Under the pieces are notes generated by a model, which was not told the DNA's origin, searched no databases, and saw only the letters and a list, made by a program, of their open reading frames with translations. This document shows positions 1-9,393 of a stretch of 64,000 nt of DNA, one piece after another. Position numbers and translations under genes: made by a program. The DNA is from Cronobacter malonaticus LMG 23826 (GTDB lineage: Bacteria; Pseudomonadota; Gammaproteobacteria; Enterobacterales; Enterobacteriaceae): the NCBI RefSeq assembly GCF_001277215.2, contig NZ_CP013940.1, positions 2,294,001 to 2,358,000 of the forward strand. The letters are read 5' to 3'. The number at the start of each line of letters is the position of its first letter. The stretch's first letter is position 1.

Positions 1-75
1 GTTTTTACTCTCTGCACTGATAACCAAAACCCGACGCCATAGACTTCCGTATCACCGGGATGCAGCCATACACGA

Positions 76-1110
76 TCACTGAATCGTTACGCGTCCTGCT
101 GAAGGCTCTGCCGCGTCAGACAGCGCCTCACCGCCTGACGGCGCCACAGCCGCTTTAACGCTCTGTATCGTCGTCACGGGCGCGGGCGTCGCGCTGTGGG
201 CGTCCACTACTACCGGATAGCCTGCGCGGCGCGTCAGCGCGTTATCCACCGCCGCCGCGTCGGTGCCCGCGTCGTCAATAAACTGTCCGAAAGCGGCGTT
301 AATCGCTACCGGCATGGTCTGCGGGTTATCCGCGTCGCTGCGCGAGAGCGGCTGATGGACTTCCACATAGCGTCTGCCGTCCGGCTCCGTCGAGTATTTG
401 ACCGGTTCATTGATAATTTGCACCCGTGTGCCCCACGCCACCTGGGTAAACAGCGCTTTGATATCGGCGGCGCGCATACGGATACAGCCGGAGCTGGCGC
501 GCAGCCCGATACTACTGCGGGCATTGGTGCCGTGAATAAGATATTCGCCGCCGCCCTGCTGTAAACGCAGCGCAAAGCGCCCTAATGGGTTATTTGGCCC
601 GGCGGGTATCACGGCAGGCAGCGTAATGCCCTGCGCCTGCGAACGGGCGCGCATGGCGGCCGTAGGCGTCCAGGTGGGGTTTGGGATTTTCTGGATGATG
701 CGGGTGGTCATGACCGGCGTTTCGCGCCCCGTCAGGCCGATGCCTATCGGATAGACCTCCACGCGGTTCTCGCCGGGCGGATAGTAGTAAAGACGCAGTT
801 CAGCGAGATTAACCACAATGCCCTCGCGCGGCGTGTCGGGCAGCAGCATTTGCGAAGGGATCGTCAGCTCGCTGCCCGGCATCGGCAGATAAGGGTCAAC
901 GGTGTTATTGGCCTCCAGCAGCAGCAATACGCCGGTCTGATATCGCTCAGCGATTTTCTCAAGGCTTTGACTGTTTGCAGGAACAAGCCAGGTCTGATTC
1001 TGACCAATCAGGCGGCTGCCGGGCGGCGGGAGCGGATAATCCACCGCCGACGCCTGCGTCGCGCCCATCAGCAGCAGCGCGAACAGCGGGAAGGAAAAAA
1101 TCGGTTTCAT
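76..1110 (-). CDS. ldtE: L,D-transpeptidase (LdtE/YnhG type)
   Basis: Periplasmic enzyme expected to form meso-DAP to meso-DAP (3-3) crosslinks in peptidoglycan. The protein is 344 aa from the ATG. It has an N-terminal signal peptide ending near ASA, a LysM-like segment at about residues 35-88 and a YkuD catalytic domain at about 95-235. The domain carries the HGT motif and the SSGCIRM motif with the catalytic Cys near residue 209. A GTG two codons upstream is possible but its spacing to an AGGT Shine-Dalgarno is poor, so I chose the ATG. The gene lies directly downstream of sufE, as in E. coli, where lpp follows; lpp is not inside this window. The C-terminal about 90 residues are rich in Ala, Pro and Thr and low in complexity, so they may be a linker. 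The family is certain; the LdtE name rests on synteny. Confidence 0.92.
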   Translation of the reverse strand: MKPIFSFPLFALLLMGATQASAVDYPLPPPGSRLIGQNQTWLVPANSQSLEKIAERYQTGVLLLLEANNTVDPYLPMPGSELTIPSQMLLPDTPREGIVVNLAELRLYYYPPGENRVEVYPIGIGLTGRETPVMTTRIIQKIPNPTWTPTAAMRARSQAQGITLPAVIPAGPNNPLGRFALRLQQGGGEYLIHGTNARSSIGLRASSGCIRMRAADIKALFTQVAWGTRVQIINEPVKYSTEPDGRRYVEVHQPLSRSDADNPQTMPVAINAAFGQFIDDAGTDAAAVDNALTRRAGYPVVVDAHSATPAPVTTIQSVKAAVAPSGGEALSDAAEPSAGRVTIQ

Positions 1111-1204
1111 AAGCACGACCTGTTTTCACCGGCGAGGCCGGAATGCAGAACATCCGCGAGGCCCGGGCAGGCCACGCGTGACGAGGAAAAGCCGTGCTTT
1201 AAGA

Positions 1205-1621
1205 TTAGCTCAGGTCGGCGGCTTTCGCGCGAATCGCGCGGATCATTGCCTCTAAGCCCTGAGAGCGGGACGGGGTGAGGTGCTGGGTAAGCGACATCTC
1301 TTCAAACCACGGACGCACGTCGAAGTTCACGATATCCTGCGCCGTCATCTGCTGGTAGAGCGCGAACACCACGGCGATAAGCCCTTTTACGATGGCGGCA
1401 TCGCTGTCGCCGCGCATCTCAATCACGCCGTTTTCGCCGGGGTTCATCACAATCCAGACCTGGCTCTGGCAGCCCTGAATGCGGTGCGCGGGCGTGCGTT
1501 CGGCGTCGTCGAGCGGTGCCAGGCGCTGGCCCAGCTCGATGATATAGAGATACTTTTCTTCCCAGTTGGCGCAGCGGTTGAAATTACGCAGCAGTTTTTC
1601 TTTTTCCGGCAAACCAGCCAT
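1205..1621 (-). CDS. sufE: Cysteine desulfuration protein SufE
   Basis: Sulfur acceptor that takes persulfide from SufS and passes it to the SufBCD scaffold in Fe-S cluster assembly under iron limitation or oxidative stress. The protein is 138 aa, the family's usual length. The conserved [12 protein letters not shown] stretch holds the acceptor Cys at residue 51. It is the last suf gene; its ATG lies 11 nt after the sufS stop, so it is translated from the same transcript. About 94 nt separate it from ldtE. Confidence 0.97.
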   Translation of the reverse strand: MAGLPEKEKLLRNFNRCANWEEKYLYIIELGQRLAPLDDAERTPAHRIQGCQSQVWIVMNPGENGVIEMRGDSDAAIVKGLIAVVFALYQQMTAQDIVNFDVRPWFEEMSLTQHLTPSRSQGLEAMIRAIRAKAADLS

Positions 1622-1632
1622 TCTCGCTCCTA

Positions 1633-2853
1633 TTAGCCTAACAAACGATGAATGCGGATAAGCCCGGCCACCAGCCGGTCCACTTCATCTTCGGTATTGT
1701 ACATCGCGAGCGACGCACGGCACATCGCAGGCACGCCGTAAAACTCCATCAGCGGCATCGCGCAGTGATGGCCGGTGCGCACCGCAATACCGTAATTATC
1801 GAGAAAACTGCCCACGTCATAGGCGTGGTGCTTGCCAAGATTAAACGCGATAACGCCAAGGCGCTCTGCCGGACCGTAAATCTGTAAGTCCGGCACCGCC
1901 TGTAACTCGCGCAGCGCATAAGCCATCAGCGTGCGCTCGTAATCGTGAATATTCTCAAGGCCGATAGCGTCGACATAATCCATCGCCGCGCCAAGGGCAA
2001 TAATGCCGCCCGTGTTCGGCGTTCCGGCTTCAAACCGCCACGGCGCTGCCGCCCAGGTGGTGCCTTCGGTCAGGCTGACGGTCGCAATCATCGCCCCGCC
2101 CCCCTCCCACGGCGGCATCGCCTGGAGAATCTCTTCTTTGGCGTAGAGAATGCCGATTCCCGTCGGCCCGTAAAGCTTATGGCCGGAGAAGAGATAGAAA
2201 TCGCAGTCCAGCGCCTGCACGTCTACTTTGTGATGCATTACCGCCTGCGCGCCGTCCACCAGCACTTTGACGCCCGCCTGGTGCGCCGTCGCGATAATGT
2301 CCGCGATCGGGTTTTTGGTGCCGAGCACGTTAGAGACGTGCGTCACCGCCAGCAGACGGGTACGCTCGTCCATCAGCGACGGCAGTTTATCGAGCTGTAG
2401 CGTGCCATCCTGGTTAATCGGCAACACGCGAAGCTCAGCGCCGGTACGCGCGCAGAGCATCTGCCAGGGCACGATATTGGCGTGATGCTCCATTGCCGTG
2501 ACGATAAGATTATCGCCCGCGCGCAGCTGGCTGTTGCCCCAGCTGTTCGCCACCAGGTTTATTCCCTCGGTGGTTCCGCGCACAAACACAATCTCTTCCG
2601 GCAGACGCGCGTTAATGAACTGCGCCGCGCGGGTGCGCACGGCCTCCATACGCTGGGTCGCGTCCGCGCTCAGGGTGTGGATACCGCGATGCACCGCCGC
2701 GTAGCCGTGGCGGTAGAACTCCGCCTCGGCCTCAATCACCGCCGTCGGCTTCTGCGCGCTGGCGGCGCTGTCAAGATAAGCCAGCGGCTGGCCGTTGACC
2801 TCACGCGCCAGTACCGGGAAATCGCTGCGGATCTGCTGTAGAGAAAAACTCAT
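1633..2853 (-). CDS. sufS: Cysteine desulfurase SufS (selenocysteine lyase)
   Basis: PLP-dependent class V aminotransferase-fold enzyme that removes sulfur from L-cysteine and forms a persulfide handed to SufE. The protein is 406 aa, identical in length to E. coli SufS. The PLP lysine lies in the [12 protein letters not shown] motif (around residue 226), and the active-site cysteine lies in [11 protein letters not shown] (around residue 364). Its ATG overlaps the sufD TGA by four nucleotides, which suggests translational coupling within sufABCDSE. Confidence 0.98.
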   Translation of the reverse strand: MSFSLQQIRSDFPVLAREVNGQPLAYLDSAASAQKPTAVIEAEAEFYRHGYAAVHRGIHTLSADATQRMEAVRTRAAQFINARLPEEIVFVRGTTEGINLVANSWGNSQLRAGDNLIVTAMEHHANIVPWQMLCARTGAELRVLPINQDGTLQLDKLPSLMDERTRLLAVTHVSNVLGTKNPIADIIATAHQAGVKVLVDGAQAVMHHKVDVQALDCDFYLFSGHKLYGPTGIGILYAKEEILQAMPPWEGGGAMIATVSLTEGTTWAAAPWRFEAGTPNTGGIIALGAAMDYVDAIGLENIHDYERTLMAYALRELQAVPDLQIYGPAERLGVIAFNLGKHHAYDVGSFLDNYGIAVRTGHHCAMPLMEFYGVPAMCRASLAMYNTEDEVDRLVAGLIRIHRLLG

Positions 2854-4124
2854 GCCTCGCCCCCTGCAAAGCGCTGGCCGATACGCGCCAGCACCTGCTG
2901 TTTCAGCGCTTCGTCGTGGATGCTTTCGGTCAGCTCCGCGGCAAAGGCGTAAATAATCATCTGCTGCGCCGCCTGTTCGTTAATACCGCGCGAGCGCAGA
3001 TAGAACATCTGTTCGTCGTCGATGCGGCCCACGGTAGCCCCGTGGCTACATTTCACGTCATCGGCGTAAATTTCCAGCTGCGGTTTGGTGTCCACTTCCG
3101 CCAGCCTGCCGAGCAGCAGGTTGTTGTTGGTCATCTGCCCGTCGGTCTTGATGGCGTGCTGCGCCACTTTAATCAGCCCGTTAAACACCGCGCGGCCTTT
3201 GTCGCGCACGATGGTTTTATGCAGCTGGCGGCTGTTGCAGTAGCCTTTGTTGTGTTCAAGCCAGGTGCGGGTGTCGCACACTTCGTTATTCACCGGCAGC
3301 GCCAGACTGTTCACGCGAAGCGTAATGTTCTCGCCGTTGAGCTGCGTGCTGGTGTTGTGGCGCAACACGCCCGCGCCCAGCAGATAGCTGCTGCTGGCGG
3401 CATGGGCATCCTGCGACACGATTAAATCGTTATGCGCAAAGTGCCAGCTCACCGGGTTTTCAAACGCCAGCTTGTAGTGATTAAGCTGCGCGTTAGCGCC
3501 CACCTGCATGGTCAGGCGCGCGCCGGTAAAGTGCGGCTTTTCGTCACGGCTGACGTAATGTTCGATAACCGTCGCCTGCGCGCCTTCGGCAAGCTCCAGA
3601 TGATGGCGGTAATGCACAGTGTTGATTTCATCGCCCGCGCGGCCCGCGCTGATGTGCATCAGCAGGAGCGCTTTTGACGGCTGCTGGTTACGCGCCACGT
3701 GAATATGCGTCACGCTCTGCGCCAGGCTTTCGGTCAGGTGTAAAAACGCCTCCGGCTGCACCGGCGTGGTCAGCCCGCGGCGGCTGTCGTTCACGCTTAT
3801 CTCAAAGCCGCTGTTGTCCGTCGCGTCGCTCAGTTCCGGCGCAAAGCGGCCATCGATAAACACCAGGCGCAGCGCGTCGACGGGCAGCGCCAGCGCGCTA
3901 AGTGCCTCACGGCTTAGCGCCTCGGCAGCGGGTGCCACGAAATCGTGCTTCAGCAGACCGTCGAGCGGCGTGTATTTCCAGTCTTCATGCTTGCGGGTCG
4001 GCAGGCCGAGGCGCAGCAGCTGTTGCAGATGCTCGCGCGCCTCTTCCGAGCGCTCCCCGCCCTGCGCTTCAAACAGGCGATGCCACTGTTGCAGCGCGTT
4101 ACTGCTGTTCGGTAAGCCAGCCAT
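2850..4124 (-). CDS. sufD: Fe-S cluster assembly protein SufD
   Basis: Scaffold subunit of the SufBC2D complex, paralogous to SufB. The protein is 424 aa, begins [14 protein letters not shown] and has the right-handed beta-helix core typical of the family. The C-terminal [15 protein letters not shown] motif contains the Cys and His that contribute to cluster assembly at the SufB/SufD interface. The start lies 26 nt inside the sufC 3' end, so the genes overlap and are probably translationally coupled. The start is supported by the family N-terminus. Confidence 0.97.
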   Translation of the reverse strand: MAGLPNSSNALQQWHRLFEAQGGERSEEAREHLQQLLRLGLPTRKHEDWKYTPLDGLLKHDFVAPAAEALSREALSALALPVDALRLVFIDGRFAPELSDATDNSGFEISVNDSRRGLTTPVQPEAFLHLTESLAQSVTHIHVARNQQPSKALLLMHISAGRAGDEINTVHYRHHLELAEGAQATVIEHYVSRDEKPHFTGARLTMQVGANAQLNHYKLAFENPVSWHFAHNDLIVSQDAHAASSSYLLGAGVLRHNTSTQLNGENITLRVNSLALPVNNEVCDTRTWLEHNKGYCNSRQLHKTIVRDKGRAVFNGLIKVAQHAIKTDGQMTNNNLLLGRLAEVDTKPQLEIYADDVKCSHGATVGRIDDEQMFYLRSRGINEQAAQQMIIYAFAAELTESIHDEALKQQVLARIGQRFAGGEA

Positions 4125-4845
4125 AGCCCTGCTCCTCCAGCTGTTTGACCAGAGAGAAGTCGCCAGACTTCACGATGCGCCCCTGGTAGAGCACATGGAC
4201 GAAATCGGGCTTGATGTAGTCCAGAATGCGCTGATAGTGGGTGACGATAATGAACGAACGCTTACCGTCGCGCAGCGCATTCACGCCTTCGGAGACGATT
4301 TTCAGGGCGTCGATGTCAAGGCCGGAGTCGGTTTCATCGAGAATGCACAGGTCCGGCTCCAGCACCGCCATTTGCAGAATGTCGTTACGCTTTTTCTCAC
4401 CGCCGGAGAAACCGACGTTAACGGAACGGGTCAGCAAATCTTCCGGCATTTGCAGCAGTTTGATTTTCTCTTCCATCAGATCCTGGAAGTCGAAACGGTC
4501 AAGCTCCTCCTGGCCGCGGTATTCGCGCACCGCGTTCAGTGCGGTTTGCAGGAAGAACTGGTTGCTGACACCCGGAATTTCCACCGGGTACTGAAACGCC
4601 ATAAAGATGCCTTCGCCCGCGCGCTCTTCCGGCGACAGCTCCAGCAGATCTTTGCCTTTGAAACGCACTTCGCCGCCGGTGATTTCATAATCTTCGCGAC
4701 CGGCGAGCGTTGCGGACAGCGTACTTTTGCCGGAGCCGTTCGGCCCCATGATGGCGTGTACTTCCCCGGGTTTTATTTCAAGGTTTAAACCGCGCAGGAT
4801 CGCCTTCTCTTCCACGCTGACCTGTAAATCTTTGATGCTTAACAT
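4099..4845 (-). CDS. sufC: Fe-S cluster assembly ATPase SufC
   Basis: ABC-type cytosolic ATPase that drives conformational change in the SufBCD scaffold. The protein is 248 aa with Walker A GPNGSGKST near residues 34-42, signature GFSGGEKKRNDILQ, and Walker B LCILDETDSGLD followed by the H-loop VTHYQR. It has no membrane segments, as expected for this subfamily. It lies about 20 nt downstream of sufB and overlaps sufD. Confidence 0.98.
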   Translation of the reverse strand: MLSIKDLQVSVEEKAILRGLNLEIKPGEVHAIMGPNGSGKSTLSATLAGREDYEITGGEVRFKGKDLLELSPEERAGEGIFMAFQYPVEIPGVSNQFFLQTALNAVREYRGQEELDRFDFQDLMEEKIKLLQMPEDLLTRSVNVGFSGGEKKRNDILQMAVLEPDLCILDETDSGLDIDALKIVSEGVNALRDGKRSFIIVTHYQRILDYIKPDFVHVLYQGRIVKSGDFSLVKQLEEQGYGWLTEQQ

Positions 4846-4865
4846 GTCTTATCCTTTTTCTTACC

Positions 4866-6356
4866 TTAGCCGACGCTGTGCTCAAGACTAATGGCTAATA
4901 ATTTTTGCGCTTCGACCGCAAATTCCAGCGGCAGCTCTGAGAAGACATCCTTACAGAAGCCGTTGACGATCATGGAGATAGCGTCTTCTTCGCTGATCCC
5001 GCGCTGCAGGCAGTAGAACAGCTGGTCTTCTCCGATACGCGAGGTGGTGGCCTCGTGCTCAAGCTGGGCGCTGTTGTTGCGGCACTCGACATACGGGAAG
5101 GTATGCGCGCCGCAGTCCGGGCCAATCAGCATGGAGTCGCACTGCGTGAAGTTACGCGCGTTGGTGGCGGTCGGCATAATTTTGACCAGGCCGCGATAGC
5201 TGTTCTGGCTTTTGCCGGCGGAGATGCCTTTAGAGATGATCGTCGATTTGGTGTTTTTACCGATATGGATCATCTTGGTGCCGGTATCCGCCTGCTGATG
5301 GCCGCTGGTCAGCGCCACCGAGTAGAACTCGCCGATGGAGTTGTCGCCGCGCAGGATGACGCTCGGGTATTTCCAGGTGATGGCCGAGCCGGTTTCCGAC
5401 TGCGTCCAGGACATCTTGCTGTTCTCGCCTTCGCACAGCGCGCGCTTGGTCACGAAGTTCAGGATGCCGCCGGTGTTGTTATCGCCGGGGAACCAGTTCT
5501 GCACCGTCGAATATTTCACTTCGGCATCTTTATGGATGATCACTTCCACCACCGCCGCGTGAAGCTGGTAGCTGTCGCGTACCGGCGCGGAACAGCCTTC
5601 GATGTAGCTCACGTAGCTGCCTTCGTCCGCTACCAGGATGGTGCGTTCGAACTGACCGGTTTTCTCGGCGTTGATACGGAAATAGGTCGAGAGCTCCATC
5701 GGGCAGCGCACGCCTTTCGGCACGTAAATAAAAGTGCCGTCGGAGGCGACCGCCGCATTCAGCGCGGCGAAAAAGTTATCGTTCGACGGCACAACGGTGC
5801 CGATGTACTTCTTCACCAGTTCCGGATGATCGTGGATAGCCTCGCCGAACGAGCAGAAGATAATGCCCTGCTCCGCCAGTTTGTCGCGGTAAGTGGTGGC
5901 GACGGAAACGGAGTCGAAGATGGCGTCCACCGCCACTTCACGCCCTTCGCGCACTGGTACGCCGAGCTGGTTAAACGCCTCTTCCACTTCCTGCGTCAGG
6001 TAGCTGTTATTGTTACCGCCAGGCTGCTGCACCGCACCCGGCTGCGACGCGCAGGCGTCGTCGCAATGGCCACAGGAGGGCGCAGAATAGTAGCTGTAAT
6101 CCTGATAGTTCAGTTTGTCGTAATGCGCGTGCAGCCAGTGCGGCTCTTCCATCTCAAGCCAGGCGCGATACGCGCTCAGGCGAAATTCGAGCATCCATTC
6201 TGGCTCGTTGCGTTTGGCTGAAATGGCGCGCACCACCTCTTCGCTGATGCCGTGCGCCAGTTCATCGGTCTGAAGCCGGGTAAAGAAGCCCTCTTTATAG
6301 TTCAGGGGGCCGCTCCAGGTGTTCACATCGTCAGTTGCTTCACTGTTACGGGACAT
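4866..6356 (-). CDS. sufB: Fe-S cluster assembly protein SufB
   Basis: Main scaffold subunit on which nascent clusters are built. The protein is 496 aa from [11 protein letters not shown]. An in-frame extension of 14 codons upstream would run into sufA; I chose the internal ATG because it lies two nucleotides after the sufA stop and matches the family N-terminus. Conserved Cys residues occur in [10 protein letters not shown] (about 254) and [16 protein letters not shown] (about 405). The Cys-rich segment [11 protein letters not shown] near residues 95-105 is also typical of enterobacterial SufB. Confidence 0.97.
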   Translation of the reverse strand: MSRNSEATDDVNTWSGPLNYKEGFFTRLQTDELAHGISEEVVRAISAKRNEPEWMLEFRLSAYRAWLEMEEPHWLHAHYDKLNYQDYSYYSAPSCGHCDDACASQPGAVQQPGGNNNSYLTQEVEEAFNQLGVPVREGREVAVDAIFDSVSVATTYRDKLAEQGIIFCSFGEAIHDHPELVKKYIGTVVPSNDNFFAALNAAVASDGTFIYVPKGVRCPMELSTYFRINAEKTGQFERTILVADEGSYVSYIEGCSAPVRDSYQLHAAVVEVIIHKDAEVKYSTVQNWFPGDNNTGGILNFVTKRALCEGENSKMSWTQSETGSAITWKYPSVILRGDNSIGEFYSVALTSGHQQADTGTKMIHIGKNTKSTIISKGISAGKSQNSYRGLVKIMPTATNARNFTQCDSMLIGPDCGAHTFPYVECRNNSAQLEHEATTSRIGEDQLFYCLQRGISEEDAISMIVNGFCKDVFSELPLEFAVEAQKLLAISLEHSVG

Positions 6357-6358
6357 AA

Positions 6359-6736
6359 TTACTCCGCCTGGACCCCAAAACTTTCGCCGCAGCCGCACGC
6401 GTGCTGCGCTTTAGGGTTATTGAATTTGAAAATCTGATTTAAGCCTTCGCGCACGTAATCCACTTCGGTGCCATCGATAAACGGCATCGCCTGAAGCGGA
6501 ACATAAAGCCGCGCGCCATCGGCCTCGAAGACGAGGTCTTCGTCTTTCGGCTCGCTGACGGTATCCAGCACATAGCCAAACCCGGCGCAGCCGCTCTGTT
6601 TGACGCTAAGACGCACCCCCAGCAGACCCGGTTTCTGCGCCATTAAGTCGCGAATATGTCTGGCCGCGTCTGGGGTCATCGTCAGGCCCTGCCAGTTAAA
6701 CTCGGCGGGGTTGAACGTACCGGTTTGTGATTCCAT
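6359..6736 (-). CDS. sufA: Fe-S cluster carrier SufA (A-type)
   Basis: A-type carrier that accepts clusters from SufBCD and delivers them to apoproteins. The protein is 125 aa. The three conserved cysteines are present, one in [10 protein letters not shown] and two in the C-terminal [11 protein letters not shown] strong Shine-Dalgarno (AGGAGG, minus strand of 6744-6749) sits just upstream of the ATG. It is the first gene of the operon, so the control region lies at about 6750-7000. Confidence 0.97.
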   Translation of the reverse strand: MESQTGTFNPAEFNWQGLTMTPDAARHIRDLMAQKPGLLGVRLSVKQSGCAGFGYVLDTVSEPKDEDLVFEADGARLYVPLQAMPFIDGTEVDYVREGLNQIFKFNNPKAQHACGCGESFGVQAE

Positions 6737-7230
6737 AGGTCTGCCTCCTGAGTGAGTGCCTTTAGGGCGATAACGCTATGTTAGTGGTAATAATTCTCAC
6801 TTCAACCTCTGCGCATCAGGGGTATTACCCTAAACGGCACTTTTTGAACACTTTTATTAAGCATAGACCCTCTCCGCGAGCGTGCAGCAGGCAAAAATGG
6901 CGAATAAAATATGTTTTTTATCAAAGAATTAACAAGCGAAACGAAGAGATTAAGCGGCAGAGGCAGCGCCTGAAGAAAAGATGTATCGTTTATACCTATT
7001 TATGCTATAGACCTCATGGATACGGGTAAATCAAACACTCATATTTTCAGCGGATTGAAAGGGTGTGGCGGACAAGCATGAACTTATGCAGGCATCATTT
7101 CGCCGCAAGACGCGCCGCGGGGCTATTGCGCCCACAGATTTTCCGCCAAAATGCACACCTGCCTCAGTACGTTTAAACGTTCACCTGTCTTTCACGCACT
7201 CTTATCTCCTCAACGCCCTGAGCATGCTAT
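6737..7230. other. Intergenic region between sufA and the phytase gene
   Basis: This stretch of 494 bp has no convincing gene. It holds the sufA Shine-Dalgarno, the candidate Fur box and, further out, presumably the OxyR/IHF/IscR sites known from E. coli, none of which I can place with confidence. A perfect 12-bp palindrome ACGTTTAAACGT lies at 7169-7180. Short open frames on the plus strand lack family resemblance and look random. The E. coli gene ydiH, which lies here in that genome, is not seen. Confidence 0.6.
6786..6804 (-). promoter_or_regulatory. Candidate Fur box upstream of sufA
   Basis: This 19-bp AT-rich stretch matches the Fur consensus at about 12 of 19 positions by eye and lies about 50 bp upstream of the sufA ATG. 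In E. coli, suf is repressed by Fur and activated by OxyR and apo-IscR. The position fits a promoter-overlapping operator. The match is moderate and uncomputed. Confidence 0.45.
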
Positions 7231-8547
7231 TTATCGGTTTCTATCCGCCGTGACTGCACATTGTGGAACACGTACTTTCTGCACAATGTCATTAAAGCGT
7301 TTTAACGAGCACATTCCCTCGGCATTTCTGTCCTGACAGGAGGGCAACGTAAGCACAATCTTATGTGGGAAAGAGGACGATGAAGAAGGCTTAAACTCCC
7401 GCATTTGTTGAAGGGTCTGATAAACAAAAGAAATTTGGATCCAGTCAGTATTGTCACTCACTCGCTTCCATCTTTCGAAAATCAGCTCCCCGCCAGGAGG
7501 TGTATTATCAGGCTGACCGGGTAAAGACCAGTTAAGATCGAATACTCCACTGAGATTGGCAATATTGGTATCATGCCCCGCAATAAACAATAATGAGACG
7601 GGCAATTTAATGCCGTAAGGATTTTCTGTTGGCCCATTGCTGATTAATGCCCGGCTTATTAAATCGAGTAGCGGAGTTGCTCTGGTACGTGCAACTTCAG
7701 GCGTTCTTTGCAAAAGGTCAAACTGAGCATTATGCAGACGTAATAATTCTGTCCATTCTTTCTCCCCGTGAATTCGCCCCCAGGCAACCTCTGGCATTCC
7801 CTGCGCCTCTTGCAACAAAAATATTTCCGTCAGCGTGGAAGACAGACTCCATGCGCCAGATAATGAGACGTTATCTGGAGAAACGCTGAGTTCTGAAGGT
7901 AACAATCCCGGGAGCGTACAGCCCGCTTGACGTGTTGATTTACATGCTGCTGACTGTGGGAAATTGAGTACCTGTTCCAGAGTACGAAAGGCAGAGCCAT
8001 AACGCTGCGTGTACCGTTCAATATTTCCTTCCGCCCGTGCCAGAATCGCTTCCCTGGTCTTTGATACATTAAACGAGCACACACCCATTTTTACCGGATT
8101 AAACAGGGGATCTTTTTTATCGTGATCTTTTTGATAATGCACCTTATTTTGACAACCCGGCGCAAATCCAGCCAGAAATGCCTCACCGGTTTTGCGAGTG
8201 CGCTGATCGGTATCTGCAATAACGGCCACCTGCTCTGGTGAAGGACATCCGTGACTTTCCAGAACCCCTGTATCGATGAGTACTTTCTTTTGGTATCGTC
8301 CCAGTTCGGTGACAAGCTCACCGCCCCGGGGCGTCAACCAGCCCAGCGGAACATCCCATTGAGCCCAGGGGTAAGGTGTGATTTCCTGCATTAATGGTGT
8401 GAACTTCGTTGGCGCTCTGACTCCGTGGCGACTGACTATCACTACGCGTTCAAGCTTCATTTTATCAGCCCCTTGCGCATGTAACGGGAAAACACCAGGC
8501 ATGAAAACAAAAATGAAGAGGAATAAACGAAGAAATAGCGTTTTCAT
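7231..8547 (-). CDS. appA: Periplasmic histidine acid phosphatase / 6-phytase (AppA-like)
   Basis: Branch-2 histidine acid phosphatase expected to hydrolyse phytate and other phosphomonoesters in the periplasm. The protein is 438 aa with a signal peptide (hydrophobic run at 4-22, cleavage near LHAQG). The catalytic RHGVRAPTK motif starts at residue 40, and the proton donor lies in the GHDTN motif near 328. Long stretches resemble E. coli AppA (LNFPQS, ALLPSEL-like, TEIFLLQEAQGMPE, RTPEVARTRATPLLDLI, LPGQPDNTPPGGEL). Paired Cys residues fit the family disulfides. The gene is visibly richer in A/T and in rare-looking codons than its neighbours, and it sits where E. coli has ydiH, so transfer is possible. 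The phytase call is strong; substrate range is inferred. Confidence 0.92.
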   Translation of the reverse strand: MKTLFLRLFLFIFVFMPGVFPLHAQGADKMKLERVVIVSRHGVRAPTKFTPLMQEITPYPWAQWDVPLGWLTPRGGELVTELGRYQKKVLIDTGVLESHGCPSPEQVAVIADTDQRTRKTGEAFLAGFAPGCQNKVHYQKDHDKKDPLFNPVKMGVCSFNVSKTREAILARAEGNIERYTQRYGSAFRTLEQVLNFPQSAACKSTRQAGCTLPGLLPSELSVSPDNVSLSGAWSLSSTLTEIFLLQEAQGMPEVAWGRIHGEKEWTELLRLHNAQFDLLQRTPEVARTRATPLLDLISRALISNGPTENPYGIKLPVSLLFIAGHDTNIANLSGVFDLNWSLPGQPDNTPPGGELIFERWKRVSDNTDWIQISFVYQTLQQMREFKPSSSSSFPHKIVLTLPSCQDRNAEGMCSLKRFNDIVQKVRVPQCAVTADRNR

Positions 8548-8942
8548 TGTCAGCCAACCTTATAGTTAATGAACCATAAATAGCGAACACAGGAATTATT
8601 ACCTTGTCATTTTATCACATGAATACGCCTGTCACGCCACTATTCCAGTGGTTCTCCTTACATGAGAGAGTGAGATCATTGCCTGTCCCGCTATTATTCA
8701 CCACGCTAAATAATCGCAACCCTGGATTATTGCAGGCTAAATACTCACCTGTTCTTCTGACAAAATTGATGTGTGATTTAACTGATGACGTGATGACTTT
8801 TTATAGAAATAAAAAGGTGCAATAAGAAGTTTAATAGCATTTTACTATAAAAATGAAACCCACAGGCCACAATCAAAAGTAATAACGGTGAAAGCGCTCG
8901 GCAAATCAGAAAATCTACAGACTGGTCAGGAAATACTGAAAA
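8548..8942. other. AT-rich intergenic region upstream of the phytase gene
   Basis: This segment of roughly 400 bp lies between the phytase start and the menI terminator. It must carry the phytase promoter, reading left. A 73-codon plus-strand frame at 8604-8825 has no clear ribosome site or recognisable family. The base composition is like that of the phytase gene, so the AT-rich block spans roughly 7250-8940. Confidence 0.5.
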
Positions 8943-8967
8943 AAAAGCGCCAGTGATGGCGCTTTTT
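8943..8967 (-). terminator. Rho-independent terminator after menI
   Basis: A perfect stem AAAAGCGCC/GGCGCTTTT with a 7-nt loop lies 16 nt past the menI stop. It is flanked by A and T runs on both sides, so it could also act on plus-strand transcription. Confidence 0.85.
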
Positions 8968-8982
8968 ATGCCGGTGCGAAAT

Positions 8983-9393
8983 CTACACTACCGCCGTCGT
9001 CAGCCGCGATGAACAGCAGAGGCGATTCTGCTCGTCGAAAATTTCTATCTGCCACACCTGATGGCGTCGCCCGACATGCACCGCGCGGCAGACGCCGCGC
9101 ACGCGGCCGCTGCGCACGCTACGCAGGTGATTGGCGTTCACCTCAAGCCCGACGACGTTCTGCTCGCCCTCGGTGCAGAGATAACCCGCCACCGAGCCGA
9201 GCGTTTCTGCCAGTACCACCGACGCGCCGCCATGCAACAGCCCGAACGGTTGATGCGTGCGATGGTCCACCGGCATGGTGGCTTCAATCTCACGCTCATC
9301 GAGCCGGGTAAAACGGATATCGAGCAGCCCGACCATATTATTCGCGCCCATGGCGTTGAGCGCCTCAAGCGTCGCGGTACGTTGCCAGATCAT
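8983..9393 (-). CDS. menI: 1,4-dihydroxy-2-naphthoyl-CoA hydrolase (hotdog thioesterase)
   Basis: Hotdog-fold acyl-CoA thioesterase, homologue of E. coli YdiI/MenI, which releases 1,4-dihydroxy-2-naphthoate in menaquinone synthesis. The protein is 136 aa from [13 protein letters not shown]. The longer open frame extends 44 codons into ydiJ, and I rejected that start by family length. The PaaI-type motif [18 protein letters not shown], with its catalytic Glu, is present. The ATG overlaps the ydiJ TGA by four nucleotides (ATGA), so translation is coupled to ydiJ. Confidence 0.94.
   Translation of the reverse strand: MIWQRTATLEALNAMGANNMVGLLDIRFTRLDEREIEATMPVDHRTHQPFGLLHGGASVVLAETLGSVAGYLCTEGEQNVVGLEVNANHLRSVRSGRVRGVCRAVHVGRRHQVWQIEIFDEQNRLCCSSRLTTAVV

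Noticed and set aside
6778..7029. 83-codon plus-strand frame upstream of sufA
   Set aside because: It runs through the sufA control region, including the candidate Fur box, and has no resemblance to known proteins.
7169..7180. Perfect 12-bp palindrome ACGTTTAAACGT
   Set aside because: It is short and AT-centred, with no matching known operator; expected by chance at this scale often enough not to call.
8604..8825. 73-codon plus-strand frame upstream of the phytase gene
   Set aside because: No good ribosome site, no signal or motif, and the AT-rich region easily yields short random frames.
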